Shown: positions 7,635 through 15,373, counted from the first letter of the stretch. The stretch is 24,245 bases of DNA from Angelakisella sp. (GCA_013316495.1 WSMP01000003.1:8632-32876), one strand, 5' to 3'. Translations and numbers: made by a program. Notes: generated by a model not told the origin, from the letters alone.

Positions 7635-8024
7635 ATGCCTGAAAATGAGAACAGCGCAAACCTTTCCCAAATGCCGCAATCCATGACCGAATATCCGGAA
7701 CCCCTTCCGGACGGCCTCCAGAACGGTGTGGACCCGGAGACCATCCAGGAGGTCATCGCCCTTTCGGTGGGCAACTACGTGGTGGTGGAATTTTTGGTAG
7801 GCACCCAGAACATCGTCCGCAAGGAGGGGGTGCTTACCGCCGTGGGGGTCTCCTGGCTGCTCCTCTATGATGAGGTCAACGGCACCTCCACCGTCTGTGA
7901 TATGTATTCGGTGAAGTTTGTCACCTACTTTGACCCCGGTGTGCGCCCCGCCAATACCAGCGGCCTCCAAAGCGCCCAAAGCCAGATTTACCGCCAGAAC
8001 CCGCCCCGGAACGGCCGCCGGTAA
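7635..8024 (+). CDS. gerQ: GerQ-like spore coat protein
   Basis: A 129-residue protein with an N-terminal low-complexity region rich in Asn, Gln, Ser and Pro, then a compact beta-rich domain: LSVGNYVVVEFLVGTQ, KEGVLTAVGVSWLLLYD, CDMYSVKFVTYF. This resembles the GerQ (YwdL) core, which in Bacillus sits in the inner coat, is crosslinked by transglutaminase and is required for CwlJ to be present in the spore. The tail SAQSQIYRQNPPRNGRR is basic and polar. AAGGAGG lies seven bases before the ATG. The identification rests on domain pattern and on the cwlJ neighbour; the N-terminal part is too diverged to help. Confidence 0.72.
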   Translation: MPENENSANLSQMPQSMTEYPEPLPDGLQNGVDPETIQEVIALSVGNYVVVEFLVGTQNIVRKEGVLTAVGVSWLLLYDEVNGTSTVCDMYSVKFVTYFDPGVRPANTSGLQSAQSQIYRQNPPRNGRR

Positions 8025-8086
8025 AGATAGTCAAAAGTACCGGTAAGGTCAGTAGATTTACAGAAAGAGGGGTCCCCAGGGGCCCC

Positions 8087-8123
8087 TCTCAGCTTGTCGA
8101 AAAGACTTTTCGACAAGCTGAGA
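8087..8123. repeat. Perfect 18-base-arm palindrome
   Basis: Bases 8087-8104 are the exact reverse complement of 8106-8123, with a single central A at 8105. The core is CTTGTCGAAAAG and its complement. With almost no loop it would more readily form a cruciform or a binding site for a dimeric protein than an RNA terminator hairpin. Confidence 0.85.
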
Positions 8124-8259
8124 CCCGCCGCTACGGCGGGATTTATCCGCTCCCTTCGGTCGCTCGACGCGAAAAGAGGGACTTAACGCCCCCCTTTTCA
8201 CACTTTTTCCCCCTCTTGACCGACAGGTCCTGCTTCTGGGGAAGCTTTTCGACAGCCAA

Positions 8260-8287
8260 AGAGGGACCCCTAGGGGCCCTCTTTTTT
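8260..8287 (+). terminator. Intrinsic terminator downstream of gerQ
   Basis: AGAGGG (8260-8265) pairs with the CCCTCT at 8277-8282, with inner CCCC-TA-GGGG, and is followed by T residues to 8287. It is also the right terminal repeat of the element above, and would stop transcripts from cwlJ-gerQ before groESL. Confidence 0.65.
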
Positions 8288-8432
8288 GCCTTAAGTGAAT
8301 AGATATAGCATATAGCGGGTCGGTTTATGGTTTGGACAAGCCGGGCGGAGCCTTTATCCTTCGGTACTATAAACGCCAATCTTGAACAAATTGTTAAATT
8401 TCCTATTTTTTTGTTAAATCAACGAAACCCCC

Positions 8433-8460
8433 TTGATTTTTTTCCAAAAAAGGGTAGAAT
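8433..8460 (+). promoter_or_regulatory. groESL promoter
   Basis: TTGATT (8433-8438) and TAGAAT (8455-8460) are 16 bases apart in an AT-rich stretch just before the CIRCE element, the usual arrangement for HrcA-controlled groESL. Confidence 0.65.
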
Positions 8461-8468
8461 AATAATCG

Positions 8469-8495
8469 TTGGCACTCGGTTATTATGAGTGCTAA
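8469..8495 (+). promoter_or_regulatory. CIRCE element (HrcA operator)
   Basis: TTGGCACTC, nine bases, GAGTGCTAA. This is the CIRCE consensus TTAGCACTC-N9-GAGTGCTAA with one change (A to G) in the left arm. Binding of the HrcA repressor would hold groESL down until heat or protein stress. hrcA itself is not in the window. Confidence 0.93.
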
Positions 8496-8536
8496 GTCCA
8501 AACCACTTATCTAATCTAAAATCGGAGGGAAAAACC

Positions 8537-8821
8537 ATGACAATCAAACCCTTGAGTGACCGTGTGGTCATCAAAATGACCGAGGCTGAGGAGACCACCA
8601 AGAGTGGCATCATCCTGGCTGGCAACGCCAAGGAGAAGCCCGTTGTGGCCGAGGTAGTAGCGGTAGGCCCCGGCGGCATGGTGGACGGCAACCAGGTGGA
8701 GATGTATCTCGCCGTGGGCCAGAAGGTCCTCATCAGCAAGTACGCCGGCACCGAGGTGAAGCTGGACGGGGAAGAGTTCACCATCCTGCGCCAGTCCGAT
8801 GTCCTGGCCGTTGTGGAATAA
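8537..8821 (+). CDS. groES: Co-chaperonin GroES
   Basis: The 94-residue lid of the GroEL chamber. It shows the family start MTIKPLSDRVVIK, the mobile-loop region EETTKSGIILAGNAKEKP, the turn GPGGMVDGN and the C-terminal strand KLDGEEFTILRQSDVLAVVE. Length is standard. The start at 8537 has GGAGGG seven bases upstream (8524-8529); the in-frame ATG at 8489 is inside CIRCE and is not used. First gene of the CIRCE operon, 43 bases before groEL. Confidence 0.98.
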   Translation: MTIKPLSDRVVIKMTEAEETTKSGIILAGNAKEKPVVAEVVAVGPGGMVDGNQVEMYLAVGQKVLISKYAGTEVKLDGEEFTILRQSDVLAVVE

Positions 8822-8864
8822 ACATCTTTCGGAAAAGATTGAATAACAGGAGGAACTGATTATT

Positions 8865-10499
8865 ATGGCAAAGCAGATCATCTATGGTGAGGAAGCCAGA
8901 AAAGCGCTCCAGTCCGGCATCGACCAGCTGGCCGATACCGTCAAAATTACCCTGGGGCCTAAGGGCCGCAACGTGGTGCTGGATAAGAAGTTCGGCAGCC
9001 CCCTTATTACCAACGACGGTGTCACCATCGCCAAGGAGATCGAGCTGGACTGCGCCTTTGAGAACATGGGCGCCCAGCTGGTGAAGGAAGTTGCCACCAA
9101 GACCAACGACGCCGCCGGCGACGGTACCACCACCGCCACCCTGCTGGCCCAGGCCCTGGTGCGGGAGGGGATGAAGAACGTCACCTCCGGCGCAAACCCC
9201 ATGGTGGTGAAGAAGGGCATTGAGAGCGCCGTCAAGACCGCCGTGGACGCCATTGTGGCGGACAGCAAGAAGGTCTCCGGCTCCGCCGACATCGCCCGCG
9301 TGGCCACTGTCTCCTCCGGCAATGAGGAGATTGGCAAGCTCATCGCCGAGGCCATGGAGAAGGTCTCCGCCGACGGGGTTATCACCCTGGAGGAGTCCAA
9401 GACCGCCGAGACCTACAGCGACGTGGTGGAAGGGATGCAGTTCGACCGTGGCTACATCACCCCCTACATGGTCACCGATACCGAGAAGATGGAGGCGGTC
9501 ATTGACGACGCTCTGCTTCTCATCACCGATAAGAAGATTTCCAACATTCAGGAGATCCTCCCCCTGCTGGAGCAGGTGGTTCAGTCCGGCCGCAAGCTCA
9601 TCATCATCGCCGAGGATGTGGAGGGCGAGGCCCTGGCCACCCTGCTGGTGAACAAGATGCGGGGCACCTTCACCTGCGTCGCCGTTAAGGCCCCCGGCTT
9701 TGGCGACCGCCGCAAGGAGATGCTCCAGGATATCGCCACCCTCACCGGCGGTCAGGTCATCACCTCCGACCTGGGTCTGGAGCTGAAGGACGCCAACATG
9801 TCCCAGCTGGGCCGGGCCAAGCGGGTCACCGTCCAGAAGGAGAACACCATCATCGTCAACGGCGAAGGGGACAAGAAGGCCATCCAGGACCGCATCGCCC
9901 AGATTCGCGCCCAGATTGAGAACACCACCTCCGATTTCGACCGTGAGAAGCTCCAGGAGCGCCTGGCCAAGCTGGCCGGCGGTGTGGCGGTTATCAAGGT
10001 TGGCGCCGCTACCGAAGTGGAGATGAAGGAAAAGAAGATGCGCATTGAGGATGCTCTTTCCGCCGCCAAGGCTGCGGTGGAGGAAGGCATCGTCGCCGGC
10101 GGCGGCGTGGCCCTCATCAATGCCATCCCCGCGGTGGAGAAGCTGGCCGGAGAGAAGGAAGGGGACGAGAAGACCGGTGTCCGCATCGTTCTGAAGGCCC
10201 TGGAGGAGCCCATGCGCCAGATTGCCGCCAACAGCGGCCTGGAGGGTTCCGTCATCATCGATGCCATCAAGCGTTCCGGCAAGAAGGGCTACGGCTTTGA
10301 CTTCTACAAGGAAGAGTATGTGGATATGATTCCTGCCGGTATCCTGGATCCCACCAAGGTGACCCGCTCCGCCCTGGAGAACGCCGCCTCTGTGGCTGCC
10401 ATGGTCCTCACCACCGAGAGCCTGGTTGCCGACAAGAAGGAGCCCGCTCCCGCGGCCCCCGCCGCTCCCGATATGGGCGGCATGGGCGGCATGTATTAA
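8865..10499 (+). CDS. groEL: Chaperonin GroEL
   Basis: The 544-residue subunit of the double-ring ATP-driven folding chamber. Landmarks in order are KITLGPKGRNVVLDKKFGSP, NDGVTIAKEIELD, the nucleotide-binding AAGDGTTTATLLAQALV, the apical RGYITPYMVTD, VEEGIVAGGGVALI, and a short C-terminal Gly-Gly-Met tail (GGMGGMY). The length matches the family. AGGAGG lies 11 bases before the ATG. Cotranscribed with groES under CIRCE control, and closed by a terminator at 10536-10581. Confidence 0.99.
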   Translation: MAKQIIYGEEARKALQSGIDQLADTVKITLGPKGRNVVLDKKFGSPLITNDGVTIAKEIELDCAFENMGAQLVKEVATKTNDAAGDGTTTATLLAQALVREGMKNVTSGANPMVVKKGIESAVKTAVDAIVADSKKVSGSADIARVATVSSGNEEIGKLIAEAMEKVSADGVITLEESKTAETYSDVVEGMQFDRGYITPYMVTDTEKMEAVIDDALLLITDKKISNIQEILPLLEQVVQSGRKLIIIAEDVEGEALATLLVNKMRGTFTCVAVKAPGFGDRRKEMLQDIATLTGGQVITSDLGLELKDANMSQLGRAKRVTVQKENTIIVNGEGDKKAIQDRIAQIRAQIENTTSDFDREKLQERLAKLAGGVAVIKVGAATEVEMKEKKMRIEDALSAAKAAVEEGIVAGGGVALINAIPAVEKLAGEKEGDEKTGVRIVLKALEEPMRQIAANSGLEGSVIIDAIKRSGKKGYGFDFYKEEYVDMIPAGILDPTKVTRSALENAASVAAMVLTTESLVADKKEPAPAAPAAPDMGGMGGMY

Positions 10500-10535
10500 G
10501 CTCCCGCAGAACCGTTCCATGATGTAGTATAGTGA

Positions 10536-10581
10536 AGCGCCTGGAGTCTTGACCAAGTGTCCCGGATTCCAGGCGCTTTTT
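10536..10581 (+). terminator. Intrinsic terminator of groESL
   Basis: AGCGCCTGGA (10536-10545) pairs with TCCAGGCGCT (10568-10577), extended inward by about three weaker pairs, followed by TTTT to 10581. It ends 30 bases before the rubrerythrin start; no separate promoter for rubrerythrin stands out in the gap, so read-through may supply it. Confidence 0.8.
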
Positions 10582-10611
10582 GCTAAAATGACAGAAAAGG
10601 AGAGTTTTCTT

Positions 10612-11148
10612 ATGAGCCGCTACGCTGGTACACAGACTGAAAAGAACCTGGAGGCTGCCTTTGCTGGGGAATCCCAGGCCCGGAACAAGTATACATACTT
10701 CGCCTCTGTCGCCAAAAAGGAGGGCTACGAGCAGATTGCCGCCCTGTTTTTAAAGACCGCCGAAAACGAGAAGGAACACGCCAAAATGTGGTTCAAGGAG
10801 CTGGAAGGGCTGGGGGACACCGCGAAAAACCTGGGTGCTGCCGCCGACGGGGAGAACTACGAGTGGACCGATATGTACGAGGGCTTTGCCAAAACCGCCG
10901 AGGAAGAGGGCTTTCCGGAGCTGGCCGCTAAGTTCCGCGCGGTGGCCGCCATTGAAAAGCACCACGAGGAGCGTTACCGCGCCCTGCTGAAGAACGTAGA
11001 AACCGCCGCGGTTTTCGAGAAGAGCGAAGTAAAGGTTTGGGAGTGCCGCAACTGCGGGCATATTGTTGTGGGCACCAAGGCCCCGGAGGTTTGCCCTGTT
11101 TGCGCCCATCCCCGGAGCTACTTTGAGGTTCACGCAGAGAACTATTAA
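10612..11148 (+). CDS. rbr: Rubrerythrin
   Basis: A 178-residue non-haem iron peroxidase that removes hydrogen peroxide in anaerobes using electrons from rubredoxin. The N-terminal four-helix ferritin-like part carries the diiron ligand pattern: Glu20 in FAGESQARNKY, E53-x-x-H56 in ENEKEHA, Glu97/98 in KTAEEEGF, and E115-x-x-H118 in IEKHHEERY. The C-terminal rubredoxin-like domain has Cys145, Cys148, Cys161 and Cys164. The start at 10612 has AAAGGAGAG upstream; the longer frame from 10549 would begin in the groEL terminator. Its presence supports an oxygen-sensitive host. Followed by its own terminator. Confidence 0.97.
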   Translation: MSRYAGTQTEKNLEAAFAGESQARNKYTYFASVAKKEGYEQIAALFLKTAENEKEHAKMWFKELEGLGDTAKNLGAAADGENYEWTDMYEGFAKTAEEEGFPELAAKFRAVAAIEKHHEERYRALLKNVETAAVFEKSEVKVWECRNCGHIVVGTKAPEVCPVCAHPRSYFEVHAENY

Positions 11149-11162
11149 AAAATAACCTGCCG

Positions 11163-11203
11163 TCCCCATGTCAAAGGCGATAACCTTCGGCGTGGGGATT
11201 TTT
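11163..11203 (+). terminator. Intrinsic terminator after rubrerythrin
   Basis: TCCCCATG (11163-11170) pairs with CGTGGGGA (11191-11198), continuing inward to AAGG and CCTT around a CGATAA loop, followed by TTTTT. The ATG at 11168 that opens the longest frame of the next gene lies inside this stem, which argues for the GTG start at 11225. Confidence 0.82.
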
Positions 11204-11224
11204 GGAAGGAAAGGAACCGTCGTC

Positions 11225-12097
11225 GTGAAACGCTGCATAAACTGCAAACAGGAGATTATCAACTTTGGGGCGAAGCGGCTGGAGGGATTTTCCATTGATA
11301 TTCCGCCCAAAACCTTTCGCACAGGCACGGATTTTGTCCTCTGGGACCAGGAGCAGGGAGAGGTGAAGGGGGCGGCCTACCCCTTCTGGGCCGATGGAGA
11401 GGACGGGTGCTTTTGGCACTTTACCCTTTTCCGGGGTTTTCAGAAGGGGCAGATTCTCCTGCGCATCGGGGAGGTGTTTACCAGCTATTTAAAGCACCCC
11501 TGGGACGTGGCCTTTTGTACCTACAGGACACTGAGCAATGGCAGCTACAGCCGCCTTATGACGATCCCTGCCAAGGCGCAGGTGGCCTCCCCCTGGTTTG
11601 CTGTGGAAAATGACAAAGAGAGCCTGCTTCAGGGATTGGAGCGGCTGGGGGACTGGTTTGACCAGCACCGGGAGGAGATAGCCGAAAGCTGCCGCAAGCA
11701 GCAGGGCTGGGTGGATAAGGAGCAGGGCCGGAGCCACCGCGTAGCCCGGCTCTACCTCCAGGAGCATTGGCGGGAGGCGGACCAAGCTGCGATTCTGGCC
11801 CTCTACCGGGAGGTGGACCGCTTGGCGGAAGCGTATGAGGCCGCAAAAAAGCGGGGGGAGATCCATTTTGGGCAGGAGCACAGCTTTTTCAGCGACTGGT
11901 GCGCCGGGAAGCTCCCTGCTCCTTTCAGCCAGTGGGAGGAGGAGCTGACCGCCTTACTTATGAGCAAGAAGGCCCGTGTTACAAAGGACCCCCTCTATGC
12001 CCGAAGTTTTGCGGTGGGCAACCTTCTCTATTTTATCCACGACCTGGAAAAGGATGTTTGCCCGGATATCCTTTTGGCAAAGAAGTGGAAGAGCTGA
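11225..12097 (+). CDS. Unrecognised cytoplasmic protein with N-terminal CxxC
   Basis: I do not recognise this 290-residue protein. It opens with V-K-R-C-I-N-C-K, a single CxxC pair that could be half a metal site. A beta-rich region with many aromatics follows (FVLWDQEQG, GCFWHFTLFRGFQKGQI, ASPWFAVEND), then a charged helical half with Trp and Glu/Lys repeats (WFDQHREEIAESCRKQQGW, AILALYREVDRLAEAYEAAKKRG). No signal peptide or membrane segment is seen. The GTG at 11225 has AAGGA nine bases upstream and lies clear of the preceding terminator. Composition and codon use match the neighbours, and terminators flank it on both sides, so it is a one-gene unit. No function is proposed. Confidence 0.75.
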   Translation: MKRCINCKQEIINFGAKRLEGFSIDIPPKTFRTGTDFVLWDQEQGEVKGAAYPFWADGEDGCFWHFTLFRGFQKGQILLRIGEVFTSYLKHPWDVAFCTYRTLSNGSYSRLMTIPAKAQVASPWFAVENDKESLLQGLERLGDWFDQHREEIAESCRKQQGWVDKEQGRSHRVARLYLQEHWREADQAAILALYREVDRLAEAYEAAKKRGEIHFGQEHSFFSDWCAGKLPAPFSQWEEELTALLMSKKARVTKDPLYARSFAVGNLLYFIHDLEKDVCPDILLAKKWKS

Positions 12098-12119
12098 TAA
12101 AACGTGAAAAAGCACCACG

Positions 12120-12160
12120 CCGCGCCGGAGCGAAACCGCCTGGCGCGGTTTTCTTTTTTT
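12120..12160 (+). terminator. Intrinsic terminator after the unrecognised gene
   Basis: CCGCGCC (12120-12126) pairs with GGCGCGG (12142-12148) and is followed by TTTTCTTTTTTT. It separates the unit from the sporulation operon. Confidence 0.85.
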
Positions 12161-12216
12161 AGAAAAAGGCAGGTGGTTTTATCCATAACGCCGGAAGAAC
12201 CATGTCCGGAAGTTCG

Positions 12217-12245
12217 TCATATTTGGTACGGGCTCCTCATATAGT
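12217..12245 (+). promoter_or_regulatory. Candidate SigE-dependent promoter of sipL-spoIVA
   Basis: TCATATT (12217-12223) and CATATAGT (12238-12245) are 14 bases apart. The mother-cell SigE consensus from Bacillus is about KMATATT, 14 bases, CATACAHT; the -35 fits closely and the -10 at six of eight. The position, 33 bases before the sipL start, and the genes behind it (SigE targets elsewhere) support the call. Confidence 0.65.
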
Positions 12246-12277
12246 GGTGGTGAACCAAATAAGGAGGAGAGGTAGAT

Positions 12278-13801
12278 ATGGAACTGAAGTTGACCCGGCA
12301 GCCCCTTTTTATAAACGAACCACTAATCGACCAAAGTGTGGAGCAGCCCATTGAATGCGACGCCCTCCTGCCGGACTACTGTCCGGACATTATGCGGATT
12401 TTGAAATGCTCCATCACCCCCACCCTGGTGGGACGACGGGCCAGTCCCGGCAAGCTGGAGCTGGAAGGGATGGCGGCAATTACCGTCTACTATGTCTCCA
12501 CCGGGGAAGGGGTGGCCCGCGGGGAGTACAAGGTGCCCTTTTCCCGCATTGTGGAGATGAAGGGAGACTGTCCCGAACCGGTGCTTTCCCTTTCCGCCAG
12601 GGTGGATTATGTCAACTGCCGGGCGGTGAACCAGCGGCGCCTGGATATCCGGGGTGCCCTGATCCTCACGGTAAAAGGGGTGGGAAGCCGGGAGGAGCAG
12701 GTGATTGTGGAAGGAGAGGGCATGGGCCTCCAGCTGAAGCGGGAGCAGACCGATGCCGCCCGTCTTTTGGGCCAGTGCCTCCGGGAAACCCGGCTCACCG
12801 AGCGATTGGAGCTGCCCCACGGCAAGCCCCCCATCCAGGCCATTGTCCGGGTGGGCGCCTCATCGCAGGTTACTGAATGCAAGCAGGTGGCGGGGAAAGC
12901 AGTGCTTCGGGGAGAGCTGAATCTCCATGTCTTTTATCAGGCGGCGGGCGGCGGCTTTGAGCGGGCGGATTACACCCTGCCCACCAGCGCCATCTGCGAG
13001 CTGGAGGGGCTGGGGGAAGGGAGCCTCTGTGATGTGTGGCAGCAGGTGGCCTCGGTCACCGCCGAGCCTGCCCCCACCGAGGACGGGGATTACCGCTCCC
13101 TTGCCGTGGAAGCGGTGGTGGAAAGCTGCGCCCGCGGCTGGCTTCCCTGCACCGCCCGGTACTGCTCCGACTGCTACTCCACCAAGAACCAGTGCACCTT
13201 CCGCACCCGGACCGTCACCCTTACCCGAATTTGCCGGACGGTACAGGAGACCGTTTCCTGCCAGGAGACCATCCCCCTGCCGGAGAATGTGGAGGAGGTG
13301 GTGGAGCTGTGGTGCGAGGCGGCCACCGTCTCTCCCCGGATGGAAAGCGGCGGCCCGGTGGCGGAGGGGAAGCTCACCATCTCCATGCTGGCTAAAATGG
13401 AGGATGGGCAGCTTTACTACTTCGATAAAGTGTTGGAGGTGAACCACAAGTTCCCCTGCGAAGTAGAGGGAGCGGCACTGGAGGCGCGCATCAGCTGCCA
13501 AAGCTGCACCTGGAGCGCTTCGGGAAACGACGCCTTGGAGCTGCGCTGCCAGCTGGAGCTGACCGGGAGCCTGTCCTGCCCGGTGCGGGCGGTGCTTCTG
13601 GAGGACATCGAAGTGGACGAGAAGAAGCCCAAGGAGGACGCTGCTGCCCCTGGCCTGTACCTTTACCTGGCCGATTCGGGGGAGACCCTTTGGGACATCG
13701 CCAAACGATACAACACAAATATCGACAAGATCACCGAGGAGAACCCGGAGGAGGACGAAGACCGGCAGCGGCGGATACTGCTGATTCCGGTAGTTTCTTG
13801 A
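12278..13801 (+). CDS. sipL: SipL-like spore morphogenesis protein (DUF3794/SPOCS and LysM domains)
   Basis: A 507-residue protein built of repeated DUF3794 (SPOCS) units and a C-terminal LysM domain (~458-507, with SGETLWDIAKRYNTNIDKIT). The N-terminal part has the family phrase PIECDALLPDYCPDIMRILKC; later units start near VTECKQVAGKAVLRGELN and the RICRTVQETVSCQETIPLPE segment. In Clostridioides difficile, SipL has the same architecture, and its LysM region binds SpoIVA to anchor the coat on the forespore membrane, as SpoVID does in Bacillus. The next gene here is spoIVA, which makes the SipL role likely. AAGGAGG stands ten bases before the ATG. Other DUF3794-LysM proteins exist, so the exact orthology is inference. 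Confidence 0.85.
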   Translation: MELKLTRQPLFINEPLIDQSVEQPIECDALLPDYCPDIMRILKCSITPTLVGRRASPGKLELEGMAAITVYYVSTGEGVARGEYKVPFSRIVEMKGDCPEPVLSLSARVDYVNCRAVNQRRLDIRGALILTVKGVGSREEQVIVEGEGMGLQLKREQTDAARLLGQCLRETRLTERLELPHGKPPIQAIVRVGASSQVTECKQVAGKAVLRGELNLHVFYQAAGGGFERADYTLPTSAICELEGLGEGSLCDVWQQVASVTAEPAPTEDGDYRSLAVEAVVESCARGWLPCTARYCSDCYSTKNQCTFRTRTVTLTRICRTVQETVSCQETIPLPENVEEVVELWCEAATVSPRMESGGPVAEGKLTISMLAKMEDGQLYYFDKVLEVNHKFPCEVEGAALEARISCQSCTWSASGNDALELRCQLELTGSLSCPVRAVLLEDIEVDEKKPKEDAAAPGLYLYLADSGETLWDIAKRYNTNIDKITEENPEEDEDRQRRILLIPVVS

Positions 13802-13823
13802 GGGGGAGAGGAGATTGGCTGCA

Positions 13824-15302
13824 TTGGAAAAGACCACATTATACCAGGACATCGCAAAGCGCACCGACGGGGACATTTACGTAGGCGTGGTGGGGCCGGT
13901 GCGCACCGGAAAATCCACCTTTATCAAGCGGTTTATGGAGACCCTGGTGCTGCCCAACATCGAAAGCGAGGCCCGGCGGGAGCGGGCTACCGACGAGCTG
14001 CCGCAATCCGCTGCCGGCAAAACCATCATGACCACCGAACCGAAGTTCATCCCGGAGGAGGCGGTGAAGATCTCGGTGGATCAGACCGCTTCCTTCCAGG
14101 TTCGGCTTATCGACTGTGTGGGATATATCGTCCCCAGCGCTTTGGGGTACATCGAAAACGAGCAGCCGCGGATGGTGATGACCCCCTGGTTTGACCGGGA
14201 GATTCCCTTTAACATGGCGGCGGAGATTGGCACCAAAAAGGTCATCACCGAACACAGCACCATCGGCCTGGTGGTTACCACCGATGGCTCCATCAGCGAT
14301 ATCCCGCGGGCCGAGTACGAGGAGGCGGAGGGCCGGGTGATTGGGGAACTTCAGGAGATTGGCAAGCCCTTTGTCATCCTCCTCAACTGCACCCAGCCAA
14401 GGACTCCCCGCAGCCGGGAGCTGCGCCAGGAGATGGAAGAAAAATACCAGGTGCCGGTGGTGGCGGTCAACTGCCTGGAGCTGGACGAGGACGACATCCG
14501 GGAGATTCTGACCCGCATCCTCTATCAGTTCCCCGTCAAGGAGGTGGCCCTGGAGCTACCCGGCTGGATTATGAACCTGCAAAGGGACCACTGGCTCCAA
14601 AAGTCCATTTACCAGCAGGCCCGCCTCTGTGGGGAGACTTTGGATCGCATCGCCGGGGCAAAGGAGGCTCTCGCCGCGCTTGCCGAATGCGAAAACATCC
14701 AGGACGCCCGCATCGCCTCCATTGACCTGGGCTCCGGCAGCCTGCGGTGCCGTCTGGAGATTCCCGGAGGGCTCTTCTACCGCATTTTGGGGGAGGCCAC
14801 CGGCCTTCAGATTGACGGGGAAGAGGGACTGCTGCCCTGTATGATTGAGCTTGCTGCCATTAAGCGCAAGTACGATAAAATCAGCGGCGCCCTGGAGGAG
14901 GTGGCGGCCACCGGCTACGGCATCGTTATGCCCAGCCTGGAGGAGCTGACCCTGGAGGAGCCGGAGATTATGAAGCAGGGGGGGCGGTACGGTGTGCGCC
15001 TGAAGGCAAGCGCCCCCAGCATCCATATGATGCAGGCGAACATCACCACAGAGGTGGCCCCTATTGTGGGGAGCGAGCGCCAGAGCGAGGAGCTGGTCCA
15101 CTACCTCCTCCAGGAGTTCGAGGAGAACCCGGCGAAGATTTGGGAATCCAACATCTTCGGAAAATCCCTCCACGAGCTGGTGAACGAGGGGCTCCACAAC
15201 AAGCTGTACCGGATGCCCAGCGACGCCCGGATGAAGATGCAGGAAACCACCGAGCGAATCATCAACGAGGGCTGCTCCGGCCTCATTTGCATCATTCTAT
15301 AG
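13824..15302 (+). CDS. spoIVA: Stage IV sporulation protein A, coat basement-layer ATPase
   Basis: A cytoskeletal-like ATPase that polymerises on the mother-cell face of the forespore membrane and is needed for coat and cortex assembly. Starting at TTG 13824 gives 492 residues, the length I recall for the Bacillus subtilis protein, and places known residues at their Bacillus numbers: Walker A GPVRTGKST with Lys30, Thr70/Thr71 and Walker B Asp97 (LIDCVGY). A TTG at 13815 would add three residues; both have the GGGGGAGAGGAG site at 13802-13813. The C terminus NEGCSGLICIIL is the conserved membrane-targeting end. It follows sipL by 22 bases and shares its operon and probable SigE promoter. Confidence 0.97.
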   Translation: MEKTTLYQDIAKRTDGDIYVGVVGPVRTGKSTFIKRFMETLVLPNIESEARRERATDELPQSAAGKTIMTTEPKFIPEEAVKISVDQTASFQVRLIDCVGYIVPSALGYIENEQPRMVMTPWFDREIPFNMAAEIGTKKVITEHSTIGLVVTTDGSISDIPRAEYEEAEGRVIGELQEIGKPFVILLNCTQPRTPRSRELRQEMEEKYQVPVVAVNCLELDEDDIREILTRILYQFPVKEVALELPGWIMNLQRDHWLQKSIYQQARLCGETLDRIAGAKEALAALAECENIQDARIASIDLGSGSLRCRLEIPGGLFYRILGEATGLQIDGEEGLLPCMIELAAIKRKYDKISGALEEVAATGYGIVMPSLEELTLEEPEIMKQGGRYGVRLKASAPSIHMMQANITTEVAPIVGSERQSEELVHYLLQEFEENPAKIWESNIFGKSLHELVNEGLHNKLYRMPSDARMKMQETTERIINEGCSGLICIIL

Positions 15303-15313
15303 GAAAAAAGCAG

Positions 15314-15351
15314 GCTCCCGCTCATCCCGGAAAGGGAGGGCGGGAGCTTTT
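15314..15351. terminator. Two-way terminator between spoIVA and the importer operon
   Basis: GCTCCCGC (15314-15321) pairs with GCGGGAGC (15340-15347), with an inner TCCC/GGGA pairing. TTTT follows on the plus strand, and on the minus strand the stem is followed by CTGCTTTTTT. It can serve both convergent units. Confidence 0.8.
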
Positions 15352-15373
15352 CTGTGCTGCCGAAAACAAATCG

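Larger units (their letters stand above)
8065..8287. repeat. MITE-like palindromic element with imperfect terminal inverted repeats
   Basis: The left end (8065-8105) and the reverse complement of the right end (8246-8286) share AAAGAGGG, then runs of CCCC and GGGG, then CCTCT and TGTCGAAAAG in the same order with small indels. Inside are a long perfect palindrome (8087-8123), CCCGCCG-CTA-CGGCGGG (8124-8140), and a stem from GAAAAGAGGG pairing with CCCCCCTTTTC. No transposase or credible gene lies within. It fills most of the 512-base gap between gerQ and groES. A non-autonomous mobile element or a highly structured RNA are both possible; no second copy is in this window. Confidence 0.5.

Noticed and set aside
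8778..10556. Long minus-strand open frame (592 codons) opposite groEL
   Set aside because: It is the mirror of a highly conserved GC-rich gene; its translation is Gly/His/Leu-rich low complexity with no ribosome site or recognisable domain.
10549..10589. TTGACC and TAAAAT as a rubrerythrin promoter
   Set aside because: They are 29 bases apart and overlap the groEL terminator stem, too far for a normal promoter.
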